IMG/VR virus record: IMGVR_UViG_3300007735_000606
Location: 1-31,555 of that record
DNA: 31,555 nt
Direction: 5' to 3' (one strand)
From: a virus
Part shown: one piece after another, positions 25,716 through 30,595 of the stretch
Layout: every line of letters starts with the position of its first letter
How positions within the stretch are numbered: position 1 is the first letter of the stretch
The notes under the pieces: generated by a model
The model's database searches: none
What the model saw: only the letters and a program-made list of their open reading frames with translations
What the model was told of the DNA's origin: nothing
Position numbers and translations under genes: made by a program

Positions 25716-25789
25716 GCCCTCCGCCCATAAGATGGCGACGGTTCAAGACCGACGGAGGGCACAAGTTGGAAGGAGATACTTTCCGACTT
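25716..25789 (+). promoter_or_regulatory. Structured RNA leader, copy 3 (before the gene at 25805)
   Basis: The best-formed copy: outer stem GCCCTCCG/CGGAGGGC, eight perfect pairs (25716-25723 with 25753-25760), enclosing CCAT-ATGG (25725-25728/25732-25735, loop AAG) and CGGT-ACCG (25739-25742/25748-25751, loop TCAAG). Linker AC, then a 27-base, 11-pair hairpin 25763-25789 (AAGTTGGAAGG with CTTTCCGACTT, loop AGATA, two G.U pairs). AAGACAGGAGACAAA then leads to the ATG at 25805. Confidence 0.78.
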
Positions 25790-25804
25790 AAGACAGGAGA
25801 CAAA

Positions 25805-25939
25805 ATGAAAAGAGAAAAAAGGTTATGTGTTGTATGTAATCAAAAATCAATTGTGTTTGAAATTGATTACAAAGAAAACAGAGCAGAGGCTTGCTCTAAT
25901 TGTATTACTGAAAACCTGTTAACGGGCTGGAGTAAATAA
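25805..25939 (+). CDS. 44-residue zinc-finger-like protein
   Basis: MKREKRLCVVCNQKSIVFEI then DYKENRAEACSNCITENLLT, GWSK. Two CxxC pairs (C8/C11 and C30/C33) spaced as in a zinc ribbon. The start has the standard AAGACAGGAG site. Probably a small metal-bound DNA-, RNA- or protein-contact module; no named family. Confidence 0.72.
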   Translation: MKREKRLCVVCNQKSIVFEIDYKENRAEACSNCITENLLTGWSK

Positions 25940-25941
25940 AA

Positions 25942-26097
25942 GTGAATAAAAAAACAGCGTTAGAAACCTTGGGTGCGCTTCAAATGATGGAGCCACTAAT
26001 TAAATCAAGTAAAGACAAATTGGCAATTGACGCATTTTGTTTTATATGGAATACAGTTGCAAATTACGCAGAAGAAAGAGAGGAGTCAAATGTCTAA
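25942..26097 (+). CDS. 51-residue helical protein, GTG start
   Basis: From GTG at 25942: MNKKTALETLGALQMMEPLI then KSSKDKLAIDAFCFIWNTVA, NYAEEREESNV. GGAG lies 11 bases upstream. It begins right after the previous stop and overlaps the next gene by 8 bases. Helical throughout. Short and without a known family, but the packing supports it. Confidence 0.6.
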   Translation: MNKKTALETLGALQMMEPLIKSSKDKLAIDAFCFIWNTVANYAEEREESNV

Positions 26098-26266
26098 CGA
26101 CTTAAGACATAAAAGTAAAAACTATTTTATAGTTCGTAAGGTGGTGCGCCTTATATTCTGGGGCGCATTACTGGCTGGCGTCTATTATATAGCGACGCAT
26201 TTAAATTGGGTTGGAGATGGCTACTGCTGGGGAACAATGGACAAGTGCTACTTAGGAGGTAAGTAA
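26090..26266 (+). CDS. 58-residue single-span membrane protein
   Basis: MSNDLRHKSKNYFIVRKVVR is a basic N-terminus, then a hydrophobic span (LIFWGALLAGVYYIATHLNW, residues 21-40) and a short outer tail with two Cys (YCWGTMDKCYLGG). By the positive-inside rule the N-terminus is cytoplasmic. Start ATG at 26090 has AGAGGAG before it. The DNA for NDLRHK is GACTTAAGACATAAA, the arm's motif, and the next gene begins with nearly the same words. A holin or superinfection role is possible but unsupported. Confidence 0.75.
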   Translation: MSNDLRHKSKNYFIVRKVVRLIFWGALLAGVYYIATHLNWVGDGYCWGTMDKCYLGGK

Positions 26267-26364
26267 TGACTGACGACTTAAGACATAAAGATAAAGAAAT
26301 GGAATTAGTTGTGTGCGGTGATTGTCTTTATCCAATTAGTAAGTGCGGAGGTTGTGCGTCTTAA
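26266..26364 (+). CDS. 32-residue mini zinc-knuckle protein
   Basis: MTDDLRHKDKEMELVVCGDC then LYPISKCGGCAS. Two CxxC pairs. AGGAGG lies before the ATG at 26266, which overlaps the previous stop by one base (TAATG). The first eight residues nearly copy those of the preceding gene. The stop codon itself lies inside the 12-base palindrome CGTCTTAAGACG. Confidence 0.62.
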   Translation: MTDDLRHKDKEMELVVCGDCLYPISKCGGCAS

Positions 26365-26368
26365 GACG
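26357..26368. promoter_or_regulatory. Perfect 12-base palindrome CGTCTTAAGACG
   Basis: The longest perfect version of the CTTAAG motif in the arm. It covers the end of the 32-residue gene and lies about 30 bases before a promoter-like sequence at 26396. An operator for a dimeric protein is a reasonable guess. Confidence 0.4.
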
Positions 26369-26395
26369 TGAGGCGAACAACACAAACAAGTTCAC

Positions 26396-26423
26396 TTGAC
26401 ACAATGGACAGTTATGCTATGGT
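26396..26423 (+). promoter_or_regulatory. Sigma70-like promoter
   Basis: TTGACA (26396-26401), 16-base spacer, TATGGT (26418-26423), 28 bases before the ATG at 26452, in the only sizeable gap (87 bases) of this stretch. A perfect -35 and a fair -10; the host or a phage sigma could use it. Confidence 0.5.
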
Positions 26424-26451
26424 TCTACTAAGCAACAGACAGGAGAAAAAA

Positions 26452-26829
26452 ATGGATACAAGTTCGACGCTAACAGTAAGCAAATCGTTTACAGTTGGCG
26501 AATTATGGGAAGCGGTATGGGGTTGCGACGGTGCTGGTATGTATTACTGGTGCAGGAAACTACGCAAACCAAACTACCAAGGTATAGACCTATGGAAAAG
26601 AGTGGACGGCAAGATTACGCCAAACCCACAGCCCGTAAGAGTTTATGACAGCATAGAAGAAAAGTCTTATGTGGTTGAGGTTGACGACTTAAGACGAGGT
26701 TATGAATTAGCAATCAAGGCGGGACAAACCCACTGCGGTGGCTATGCATTAGATACAGAAGACTATGACGCTTGCTTTGGAGATTTCATAGTGCAGTATG
26801 CAATCTTTGGCAAGTTAATCTACGGTTAA
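26452..26829 (+). CDS. 125-residue hypothetical protein
   Basis: Starts MDTSSTLTVSKSFTVGELWE at 26452 after AGACAGGAG; an earlier in-frame start would swallow the promoter. Contains WGCDGAGMYYWCRKLRKPNY, VRVYDSIEEKSYVVEVDDLR, AIKAGQTHCGGYALDTEDYD and QYAIFGKLIYG. The pattern (FTVGELWEAVWGCDGAGMxYW...) resembles small phage proteins of unknown role seen in several phage groups, which often end near an aromatic box. GACTTAAGAC encodes its DDLRR. No function recognised. Confidence 0.75.
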   Translation: MDTSSTLTVSKSFTVGELWEAVWGCDGAGMYYWCRKLRKPNYQGIDLWKRVDGKITPNPQPVRVYDSIEEKSYVVEVDDLRRGYELAIKAGQTHCGGYALDTEDYDACFGDFIVQYAIFGKLIYG

Positions 26830-26855
26830 TTACTACTTAAGACAGGAGAAATATA
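26812..26855 (+). promoter_or_regulatory. Start-associated element before the gene at 26856
   Basis: AAGT-TAAT pairs with ATTA-(CT)-ACTT across 26812-26838 (27 bases, the same length as the hairpins of leaders 2 and 3), then AAGACAGGAG and a short A/T spacer to the ATG. Its 5' strand lies inside the end of the upstream gene. Confidence 0.5.
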
Positions 26856-27215
26856 ATGGGAGCAAGAACAAACTTTCACTTTAAGCAAGGGGATAATTAC
26901 TTAACTCTTTATTCCCACTGGGGTGGAGATAATAAAATGCAAGACTTAGCCTACGCAATTTCTATGGCTGAGCCAAGATGGGAAGACATTGGATACGCTA
27001 CCCGAATTATGGTTAGCGTGTTAATCGGTGATAACTGGACAGGTGAAACTGGCTACGGATTATATGCCGACGCAATCGGTGGTGAGGAAAGTTATGAGCA
27101 CACCATCATTGACCTAGATAATAAACTTGTGATAGTTGATGGAGAACCCAAACCTTTCAAGGACTTTATCTCTTATCACTCAAATACACTTCACGTTGGT
27201 GAGATGGTTAACTAA
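26856..27215 (+). CDS. 119-residue hypothetical protein
   Basis: MGARTNFHFKQGDNYLTLYS then HWGGDNKMQDLAYAISMAEP, RWEDIGYATRIMVSVLIGDN, GETGYGLYADAIGGEESYEH and TIIDLDNKLVIVDGEPKPFK. The arrangement (GARTxF, a WGGDN centre, IDL..KxV) is familiar from small conserved phage proteins of unknown function. Strong CAGGAG at the start. Soluble alpha/beta protein. Confidence 0.75.
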   Translation: MGARTNFHFKQGDNYLTLYSHWGGDNKMQDLAYAISMAEPRWEDIGYATRIMVSVLIGDNWTGETGYGLYADAIGGEESYEHTIIDLDNKLVIVDGEPKPFKDFISYHSNTLHVGEMVN

Positions 27216-27237
27216 CGACTTAAGACAGGAGAAAAAA
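27194..27237 (+). promoter_or_regulatory. Start-associated element before the gene at 27238
   Basis: CGTTGGT (27194-27200) can pair with ACTAACG (27211-27217), seven pairs including one G.U, directly followed by ACTTAAGACAGGAG and seven A before ATG. Again a hairpin sits immediately before the motif. Confidence 0.45.
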
Positions 27238-27474
27238 ATGAGCAGACAATATCACTACATCATTATGTTTGATGATGAAACTAATGAGTGGAACCTAGAT
27301 GTAGATGGTGAAGAAAGTGCATTTCCCAACGGCACCATTTATAATGATGAAATAAATACTTGGGAGTATGGTTATGCTGGTGATGGAAATTTTGTTGGCA
27401 TAGAAGATACACTATCAACGCAATTAAGTAAGCAACTAGATAAGTGGAACTTACTACTTAAGACAGGAGAGTAA
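27238..27474 (+). CDS. 78-residue acidic hypothetical protein
   Basis: MSRQYHYIIMFDDETNEWNL then DVDGEESAFPNGTIYNDEIN, TWEYGYAGDGNFVGIEDTLS, ending LDKWNLLLKTGE. The last seven residues are the translation of the next gene's start-associated motif (CTACTTAAGACAGGAGAG), i.e. the C-terminus is set by a regulatory element. Acidic, Asp/Glu/Trp/Tyr-rich, DNA-mimic-like in composition, but no family known. Confidence 0.72.
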   Translation: MSRQYHYIIMFDDETNEWNLDVDGEESAFPNGTIYNDEINTWEYGYAGDGNFVGIEDTLSTQLSKQLDKWNLLLKTGE

Positions 27475-27475
27475 T
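27441..27475 (+). promoter_or_regulatory. Start-associated element before the gene at 27476
   Basis: TAAGT-GGA-ACTTA hairpin (27441-27453) lies just before CTACTTAAGACAGGAG, which lies inside the coding sequence of the upstream gene. Stop and next ATG are one base apart. Confidence 0.45.
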
Positions 27476-27757
27476 ATGGATACAATGCAAGATATAAAAA
27501 TAACTGGAGTAAGGCACGAAGAAACTGCGTGGAAAAGATATATTTATTTTAAATATAAAAATGTAGAATACAGTGTCTTATTATTTTGGGACGAGTTTAA
27601 TGGTTATGAACTATACTGGAAAAATGAAGATAGTGCTCTTATAAATTCTCGCAAAACCCCTGAGTGGGCGGTTGAGTGGAACGAAGATGGGCACGATTTT
27701 ATGACACTGGAGCACTACTTAGATGAGTTAACTTACGACAAACAGGAGGCAAAGTAA
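27476..27757 (+). CDS. 93-residue acidic hypothetical protein
   Basis: MDTMQDIKITGVRHEETAWK then RYIYFKYKNVEYSVLLFWDE, FNGYELYWKNEDSALINSRK, TPEWAVEWNEDGHDFMTLEH, ending YLDELTYDKQEAK. Beta-rich and aromatic, acidic at the C-terminus. CAGGAG precedes the ATG. No known family; overlaps in character with the protein at 27238. Confidence 0.75.
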   Translation: MDTMQDIKITGVRHEETAWKRYIYFKYKNVEYSVLLFWDEFNGYELYWKNEDSALINSRKTPEWAVEWNEDGHDFMTLEHYLDELTYDKQEAK

Positions 27758-27979
27758 ATGGGAGCAAGTCCTAAATGGAAAGTGTATGACGCAAGTAATC
27801 AATATGTGGCAAGCGTAAGGGATACAGAGGGCGCAAGTCTTTTGATGAGCCTTTACGGAACTGGTGCAACAATTCGACTAGACCATAGAAGAATTGTGTG
27901 GACAGAGGGCAAAGATGGAAACGCCTCAGAAAGTTATGACCAAACAGCAATCAAAATCCAAGAACGATTGATGTCTTAA
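27758..27979 (+). CDS. 73-residue hypothetical protein
   Basis: MGASPKWKVYDASNQYVASV then RDTEGASLLMSLYGTGATIR, LDHRRIVWTEGKDGNASESY, ending QTAIKIQERLMS. The pattern (W-K-V-Y-D-x-x-x-Y-V-A, then G-A-T-I-R and V-W-x-E-G) is known among small actinophage proteins of unknown function. Starts right after the previous stop with CAGGAGG upstream. Its stop TAA lies inside GTCTTAAGAC. Confidence 0.75.
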   Translation: MGASPKWKVYDASNQYVASVRDTEGASLLMSLYGTGATIRLDHRRIVWTEGKDGNASESYDQTAIKIQERLMS

Positions 27980-27993
27980 GACAGGACAATCAA
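27973..27993 (+). promoter_or_regulatory. Start-associated element before the gene at 27994
   Basis: GTCTTAAGAC (27973-27982), a full ten-base palindrome, followed by AGGACAATCAA and the ATG. The Shine-Dalgarno here is AGGA. The palindrome overlaps the previous stop codon. Confidence 0.5.
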
Positions 27994-28113
27994 ATGAGTT
28001 ATGGTAAATGCTGGGTGTGTGGCTGTGTGATGAGTGGCGACAGCCAGACAATTGATGGTAAAGTAAAGTGCGATAGATGTGGGTGGAATTCCCACAAGGA
28101 CGGGAGTTATTGA
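27994..28113 (+). CDS. 39-residue zinc-ribbon mini-protein
   Basis: MSYGKCWVCGCVMSGDSQTI then DGKVKCDRCGWNSHKDGSY. Two pairs, CWVC (6/9) and CDRC (26/29), match a tiny treble-clef or ribbon. ATG is 11 bases after the palindrome. The stop TGA overlaps the next ATG. Metal binding likely; target unknown. Confidence 0.7.
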   Translation: MSYGKCWVCGCVMSGDSQTIDGKVKCDRCGWNSHKDGSY

Positions 28114-28205
28114 TGGAAGAGTTAGAACTAGAGGGCTTAGATATATTTCAAAGCCTTACACTATTAGCCGAACGGTTAGTAGAACTGACAGGAGAAAACA
28201 AATGA
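28113..28205 (+). CDS. 30-residue acidic helical peptide
   Basis: MEELELEGLDIFQSLTLLAE then RLVELTGENK. It is a leucine-rich amphipathic helix. Start overlaps the previous stop (TGATG), and its stop overlaps the next ATG (ATGA); such tight chaining argues it is translated, though it could merely be a coupling peptide for the next gene. Confidence 0.5.
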   Translation: MEELELEGLDIFQSLTLLAERLVELTGENK

Positions 28206-28345
28206 CAAAGGAAATCTGCCAATACTGTGGCTGGGAAGTGCCTAACCCTGATTGGTATAACTACTATAATCAATCACCAATATGTGATGACTGCAATATG
28301 GATATGATGATTGAGAGACAGCGAGAACTGGAGAACAGCAAGTGA
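28202..28345 (+). CDS. 47-residue zinc-finger-like protein
   Basis: MTKEICQYCGWEVPNPDWYN then YYNQSPICDDCNMDMMIERQ, RELENSK. CQYC (6/9) and CDDC (28/31) are spaced as a ribbon, with an acidic/basic helix at the end. ACAGGAG precedes the ATG at 28202, reading over the 30-residue peptide. Likely metal-binding, role unknown. Confidence 0.72.
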   Translation: MTKEICQYCGWEVPNPDWYNYYNQSPICDDCNMDMMIERQRELENSK

Positions 28346-28530
28346 GCGACTACAAAGATTATGAAGTAAGGGTTAGTTATGATGGTGGTATCTATGTCTC
28401 TGCCCTCAATGAAGCAGAGGCAATAGAGATAGCCAAGAACATTATGCTGGAAGAAACTAATCCCGATATGGCTAAGTATCTAACCTATCAAGTAGAGGAA
28501 ACTATATTAAGGCAGGTGCAAAATGCCTGA
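28342..28530 (+). CDS. 62-residue hypothetical protein, GTG start
   Basis: From GTG: MSDYKDYEVRVSYDGGIYVS then ALNEAEAIEIAKNIMLEETN, ending EETILRQVQNA. A pattern of strand, AxxExEAIEIAK helix and strand is common in small phage proteins (the A-LNEAEAIEIAK segment resembles a ubiquitous DUF-type fold). GTGA overlaps the previous stop. No function. Confidence 0.72.
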   Translation: MSDYKDYEVRVSYDGGIYVSALNEAEAIEIAKNIMLEETNPDMAKYLTYQVEETILRQVQNA

Positions 28531-28687
28531 GCCACGCTATTTAATGGGAGATGATTACGCCTTAAGTGGAATAGAGTTAGACATAGTTAAATGTAAAGAG
28601 TGTAAATGTGAGTATGACTATAGCGAGTATCACTCCTATACCTGCTCAGATTGCGAAGATAAAATGATTGCGAGGTTAAAGAAGTGA
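28523..28687 (+). CDS. 54-residue Cys-rich protein
   Basis: MPEPRYLMGDDYALSGIELD then IVKCKECKCEYDYSEYHSYT, CSDCEDKMIARLKK. CKEC/KC and CSDC form a small zinc ribbon. It overlaps the previous gene by 8 bases and the next GTG by four. CTTAAG lies at its codons for ALS. Metal-binding module, function unknown. Confidence 0.68.
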   Translation: MPEPRYLMGDDYALSGIELDIVKCKECKCEYDYSEYHSYTCSDCEDKMIARLKK

Positions 28688-28911
28688 AACAATTCTCTGT
28701 GATTTATAATGTCAAGGGCACAAAGATTGTGGACATATACCTACCCGACGGTATCGAATTGCCTGAAGATTGGGAGAGCCTTACTGTTGAGGAGCAAGAT
28801 GAATTCTTGTATGCTAACCAATCTCATTCTGTCTTAAGAACAGAAGACCTAGACTATGGCAAAGTCTTTGAGATATGGGAGAACAAAGATGTTTTAAGGT
28901 TGGTTAAATGA
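28684..28911 (+). CDS. 75-residue hypothetical protein, GTG start
   Basis: From GTG: MKQFSVIYNVKGTKIVDIYL then PDGIELPEDWESLTVEEQDE, ending EIWENKDVLRLVK. A strand-rich start and acidic middle. GTGA overlaps the preceding stop; its own stop overlaps the WhiB start (ATGA). GTCTTAAGAACAG occurs inside. No family recognised. Confidence 0.7.
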   Translation: MKQFSVIYNVKGTKIVDIYLPDGIELPEDWESLTVEEQDEFLYANQSHSVLRTEDLDYGKVFEIWENKDVLRLVK

Positions 28912-29150
28912 GCCTAGACATAGGCTTGTTGCCACCTGACTGGACTAAAGAAGCCTTGTGTGCTGAGGTTGACCCAGTAATTTTCTTTCCTGAAGCAGGC
29001 GAGAAAACTGCGGACGCAAAAAGAATATGCAGGGCTTGTAATGTTAAGACCCAATGCCTTGAATATTCCATAACCAACAACGAAAGGTTTGGCATATGGG
29101 GCGGACTAACAGAGTTCGACAGACGAAGGCTCAGAAGAGAAGCAAGTTAA
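28908..29150 (+). CDS. WhiB-family Fe-S transcriptional regulator
   Basis: 80 residues. Four cysteines in WhiB order, C18, C41, C44 and C50 (the CxxCxxxxxC in CRACNVKTQC), for a [4Fe-4S] cluster; the G(V/I)WGG turn is GIWGG at 62-66, and a basic C-terminal tail (FDRRRLRREAS) is the usual DNA-contact part. WhiB proteins are restricted to actinobacteria and their phages; phage WhiB regulators can bind the host primary sigma factor and shift transcription or block superinfection. Starts by ATGA overlap with the previous gene, so it is expressed with the small-gene operon. Confidence 0.95.
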   Translation: MSLDIGLLPPDWTKEALCAEVDPVIFFPEAGEKTADAKRICRACNVKTQCLEYSITNNERFGIWGGLTEFDRRRLRREAS

Positions 29151-29554
29151 TAAGAAAACGGGTGGTGGCTACGGCCTTGTTAGTCATCACCCTAATCTTT
29201 TTCCCTATACAGAAACTAACAGCACCACAGAAATCCCCCACTCCTGAGCCTATCAAGGCTACAATGGAGCAGAAGAAAGCCAACAAAGCCTTGGCTAAGA
29301 AGATTGCTTGGGCTGGCTATGGGTGGAAAGATAAAGAGTGGACTTGTCTTGATAAAATATTTTATAAGGAGGCGAAGTATGACCATCTTGCAAAGAACCA
29401 ATCAGGTTCAACCGCATTTGGAATTGGTCAACGTCTTAAGGAGAAAAGCAAAGACCCTATGACACAGTTGCTACATACTTATAAATATATCCAACACAGA
29501 TATAAAACTCCGTGCTCCGCTTGGCGGTTTCATATTAAGAATAACCACTACTGA
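29096..29554 (+). CDS. Membrane-anchored lytic transglycosylase-like protein
   Basis: 152 residues from the ATG at 29096 (AAAGG eight bases before), overlapping the WhiB gene by 55 bases; a later GTG at about 29161 is the alternative. A basic start is followed by a hydrophobic span (VVATALLVITLIFF), then a Lys-rich linker and a compact domain: KEWTCLDKIFYKEAKYD (putative catalytic Glu in KEAKYD), GSTAFGIGQRLK, and YKYIQHRYKTPCSAWRFH..NNHY. This is the pattern of small actinobacterial soluble lytic transglycosylases (W.C...E....NP.S.A.GI.Q and Y.S.C.AW). It likely cuts peptidoglycan; no other lysin is visible here. Confidence 0.82.
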   Translation: MGRTNRVRQTKAQKRSKLIRKRVVATALLVITLIFFPIQKLTAPQKSPTPEPIKATMEQKKANKALAKKIAWAGYGWKDKEWTCLDKIFYKEAKYDHLAKNQSGSTAFGIGQRLKEKSKDPMTQLLHTYKYIQHRYKTPCSAWRFHIKNNHY

Positions 29555-29730
29555 TGTTCGACTTAAGAGGAGAACCTACATTTGTATGTGTATGTGGTTC
29601 AAAGATGTGGAACATAAAAGTAATGTGGGATATTGAGACAAGACAAGTGGGAATGTATTTGTTAGACCAAGTGTGTGAAGAGTGTGGGGCGGTGGCTACT
29701 GCTCCAACCGAGATAGATGGGTGCGAGTAA
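29554..29730 (+). CDS. 58-residue Cys-rich protein
   Basis: MFDLRGEPTFVCVCGSKMWN then IKVMWDIETRQVGMYLLDQV, CEECGAVATAPTEIDGCE. CVCG and CEEC make a zinc ribbon around a beta hairpin. The ATG overlaps the preceding stop (TGATG), and its first codons contain CTTAAGAGGAG, a variant of the start-associated motif. The pattern FVCVCG...CEECG...TA recurs in small actinophage proteins. Function unknown. Confidence 0.72.
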   Translation: MFDLRGEPTFVCVCGSKMWNIKVMWDIETRQVGMYLLDQVCEECGAVATAPTEIDGCE

Positions 29731-29906
29731 TGCCAACATACGAATACAGATGTAATAAATGTCAAGCAGTTTATGTCTTAAGTAGAAGTGTAGATGAACG
29801 AAGCCACGAAGTTAATTGTGTGTGTGGCAACAAAGCAGAAAGAGTTTTTAATTCTGTTTCAGTTCAATTCAGGGGCACAGGTTTCTATAAGACGGATAAC
29901 AAATGA
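29730..29906 (+). CDS. FmdB-type zinc ribbon protein
   Basis: 58 residues: MPTYEYRCNKCQAVYVLSRS then VDERSHEVNCVCGNKAERVF, NSVSVQFRGTGFYKTDNK. The MPTYEYRCxxC...CxCGxxAxRVF...FxGxGFYxTD order is the signature of the FmdB family, tiny zinc ribbons thought to act in regulation. Starts by one-base overlap with the previous stop. Last gene of the plus-strand arm; it ends five bases from a convergent gene. Confidence 0.9.
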   Translation: MPTYEYRCNKCQAVYVLSRSVDERSHEVNCVCGNKAERVFNSVSVQFRGTGFYKTDNK

Positions 29907-29911
29907 AAGAC

Positions 29912-30595
29912 TTACTCAGTTTTACTTTTAGTTTTAGTAGGTTGTTCTTCACTGTCGTTATGATTTTCATTATGCTTTTCTAGGTCAACGTCATTGTAAG
30001 GTTTAAATCCACCAAGCCTACGGATTAATCTATTAAGTGCACGACGTTGCCTCATACGAGCAGTATCTTCTGAACCTAATTCAAGAGTGTCAGCAATCAA
30101 CTTATAATCTAATGACTCTGCGTGTCTTAAGAATAAAATCTTTCTATCCTCTTTAGATAGTTTCCAATAAGCATAATCAATCTCTATCATCATAGCCATA
30201 AGATTGCCACCCTCAGCAGGAGCAGAGGTTCCTCTGACACCACCTAAATCTAATTTGTGTCCAACATTTATCTCACCTCTTAAGACAGAAGGTAGTAAAG
30301 CCTCGACCAAACCCGCCTCATAGTAGTATAAATCACTGGTTTCATAGCCACTTGTGTTGGCTTTCCACTCTTGACAATAGTCTAAAGCGTGATTACGGAG
30401 GGAACGATAGATTAAATTCTTTGCATCTTTCTCACCAATCTTTTCCCATTCCTCTACCTTATTCGGGTGTTCATAAAACCATTGATATAAAGATTGTTTA
30501 ATATCTTTTAGTTCAACCATTTGAAATTTCTTGTGATACTCAGAAGCAACAGCGTCTATCACATAATTCCATTCTTTAATTTTTTCCCAATCCAT
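29912..30595 (-). CDS. Sigma-70-like factor
   Basis: 227 residues from ATG 30595 (a GTG one codon earlier is possible; the ATG overlaps the previous stop as TGATG). Residues about 28-76 (LKDIKQSLYQWFYEHP then AKNLIYRSLRNHALDYCQEW) look like a sigma region 2 core. Residues about 146-195 (LSKEDRKILFLRHAESLDYK, LIADTLELGSEDTARMRQRR, ALNRLIRRLGG) fit the region 4 helix-turn-helix that contacts -35 DNA. An acidic/basic tail ends the protein. It may direct RNA polymerase to phage promoters; alternatively a sigma-like DNA-binding regulator. Confidence 0.8.
   Translation of the reverse strand: MDWEKIKEWNYVIDAVASEYHKKFQMVELKDIKQSLYQWFYEHPNKVEEWEKIGEKDAKNLIYRSLRNHALDYCQEWKANTSGYETSDLYYYEAGLVEALLPSVLRGEINVGHKLDLGGVRGTSAPAEGGNLMAMMIEIDYAYWKLSKEDRKILFLRHAESLDYKLIADTLELGSEDTARMRQRRALNRLIRRLGGFKPYNDVDLEKHNENHNDSEEQPTKTKSKTE

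Noticed and set aside
25121-25760. tRNA genes in the leaders
   Set aside because: Only a T-arm-like hairpin and an outer stem are present; D- and anticodon arms are missing.
26368-26451. Upstream extension of the gene at 26452 from a GTG at 26368
   Set aside because: It would cover the TTGACA/TATGGT promoter and has no ribosome site, whereas the ATG at 26452 follows AGACAGGAG.
25121-27993. CRISPR-like array from the repeated ACTTAAGACAGGAG blocks
   Set aside because: Spacing is irregular and the intervals are genes; the blocks sit at start codons.
29907-29911. Terminator between convergent gene ends
   Set aside because: Only five bases separate the two stop codons and no hairpin is visible at the junction.
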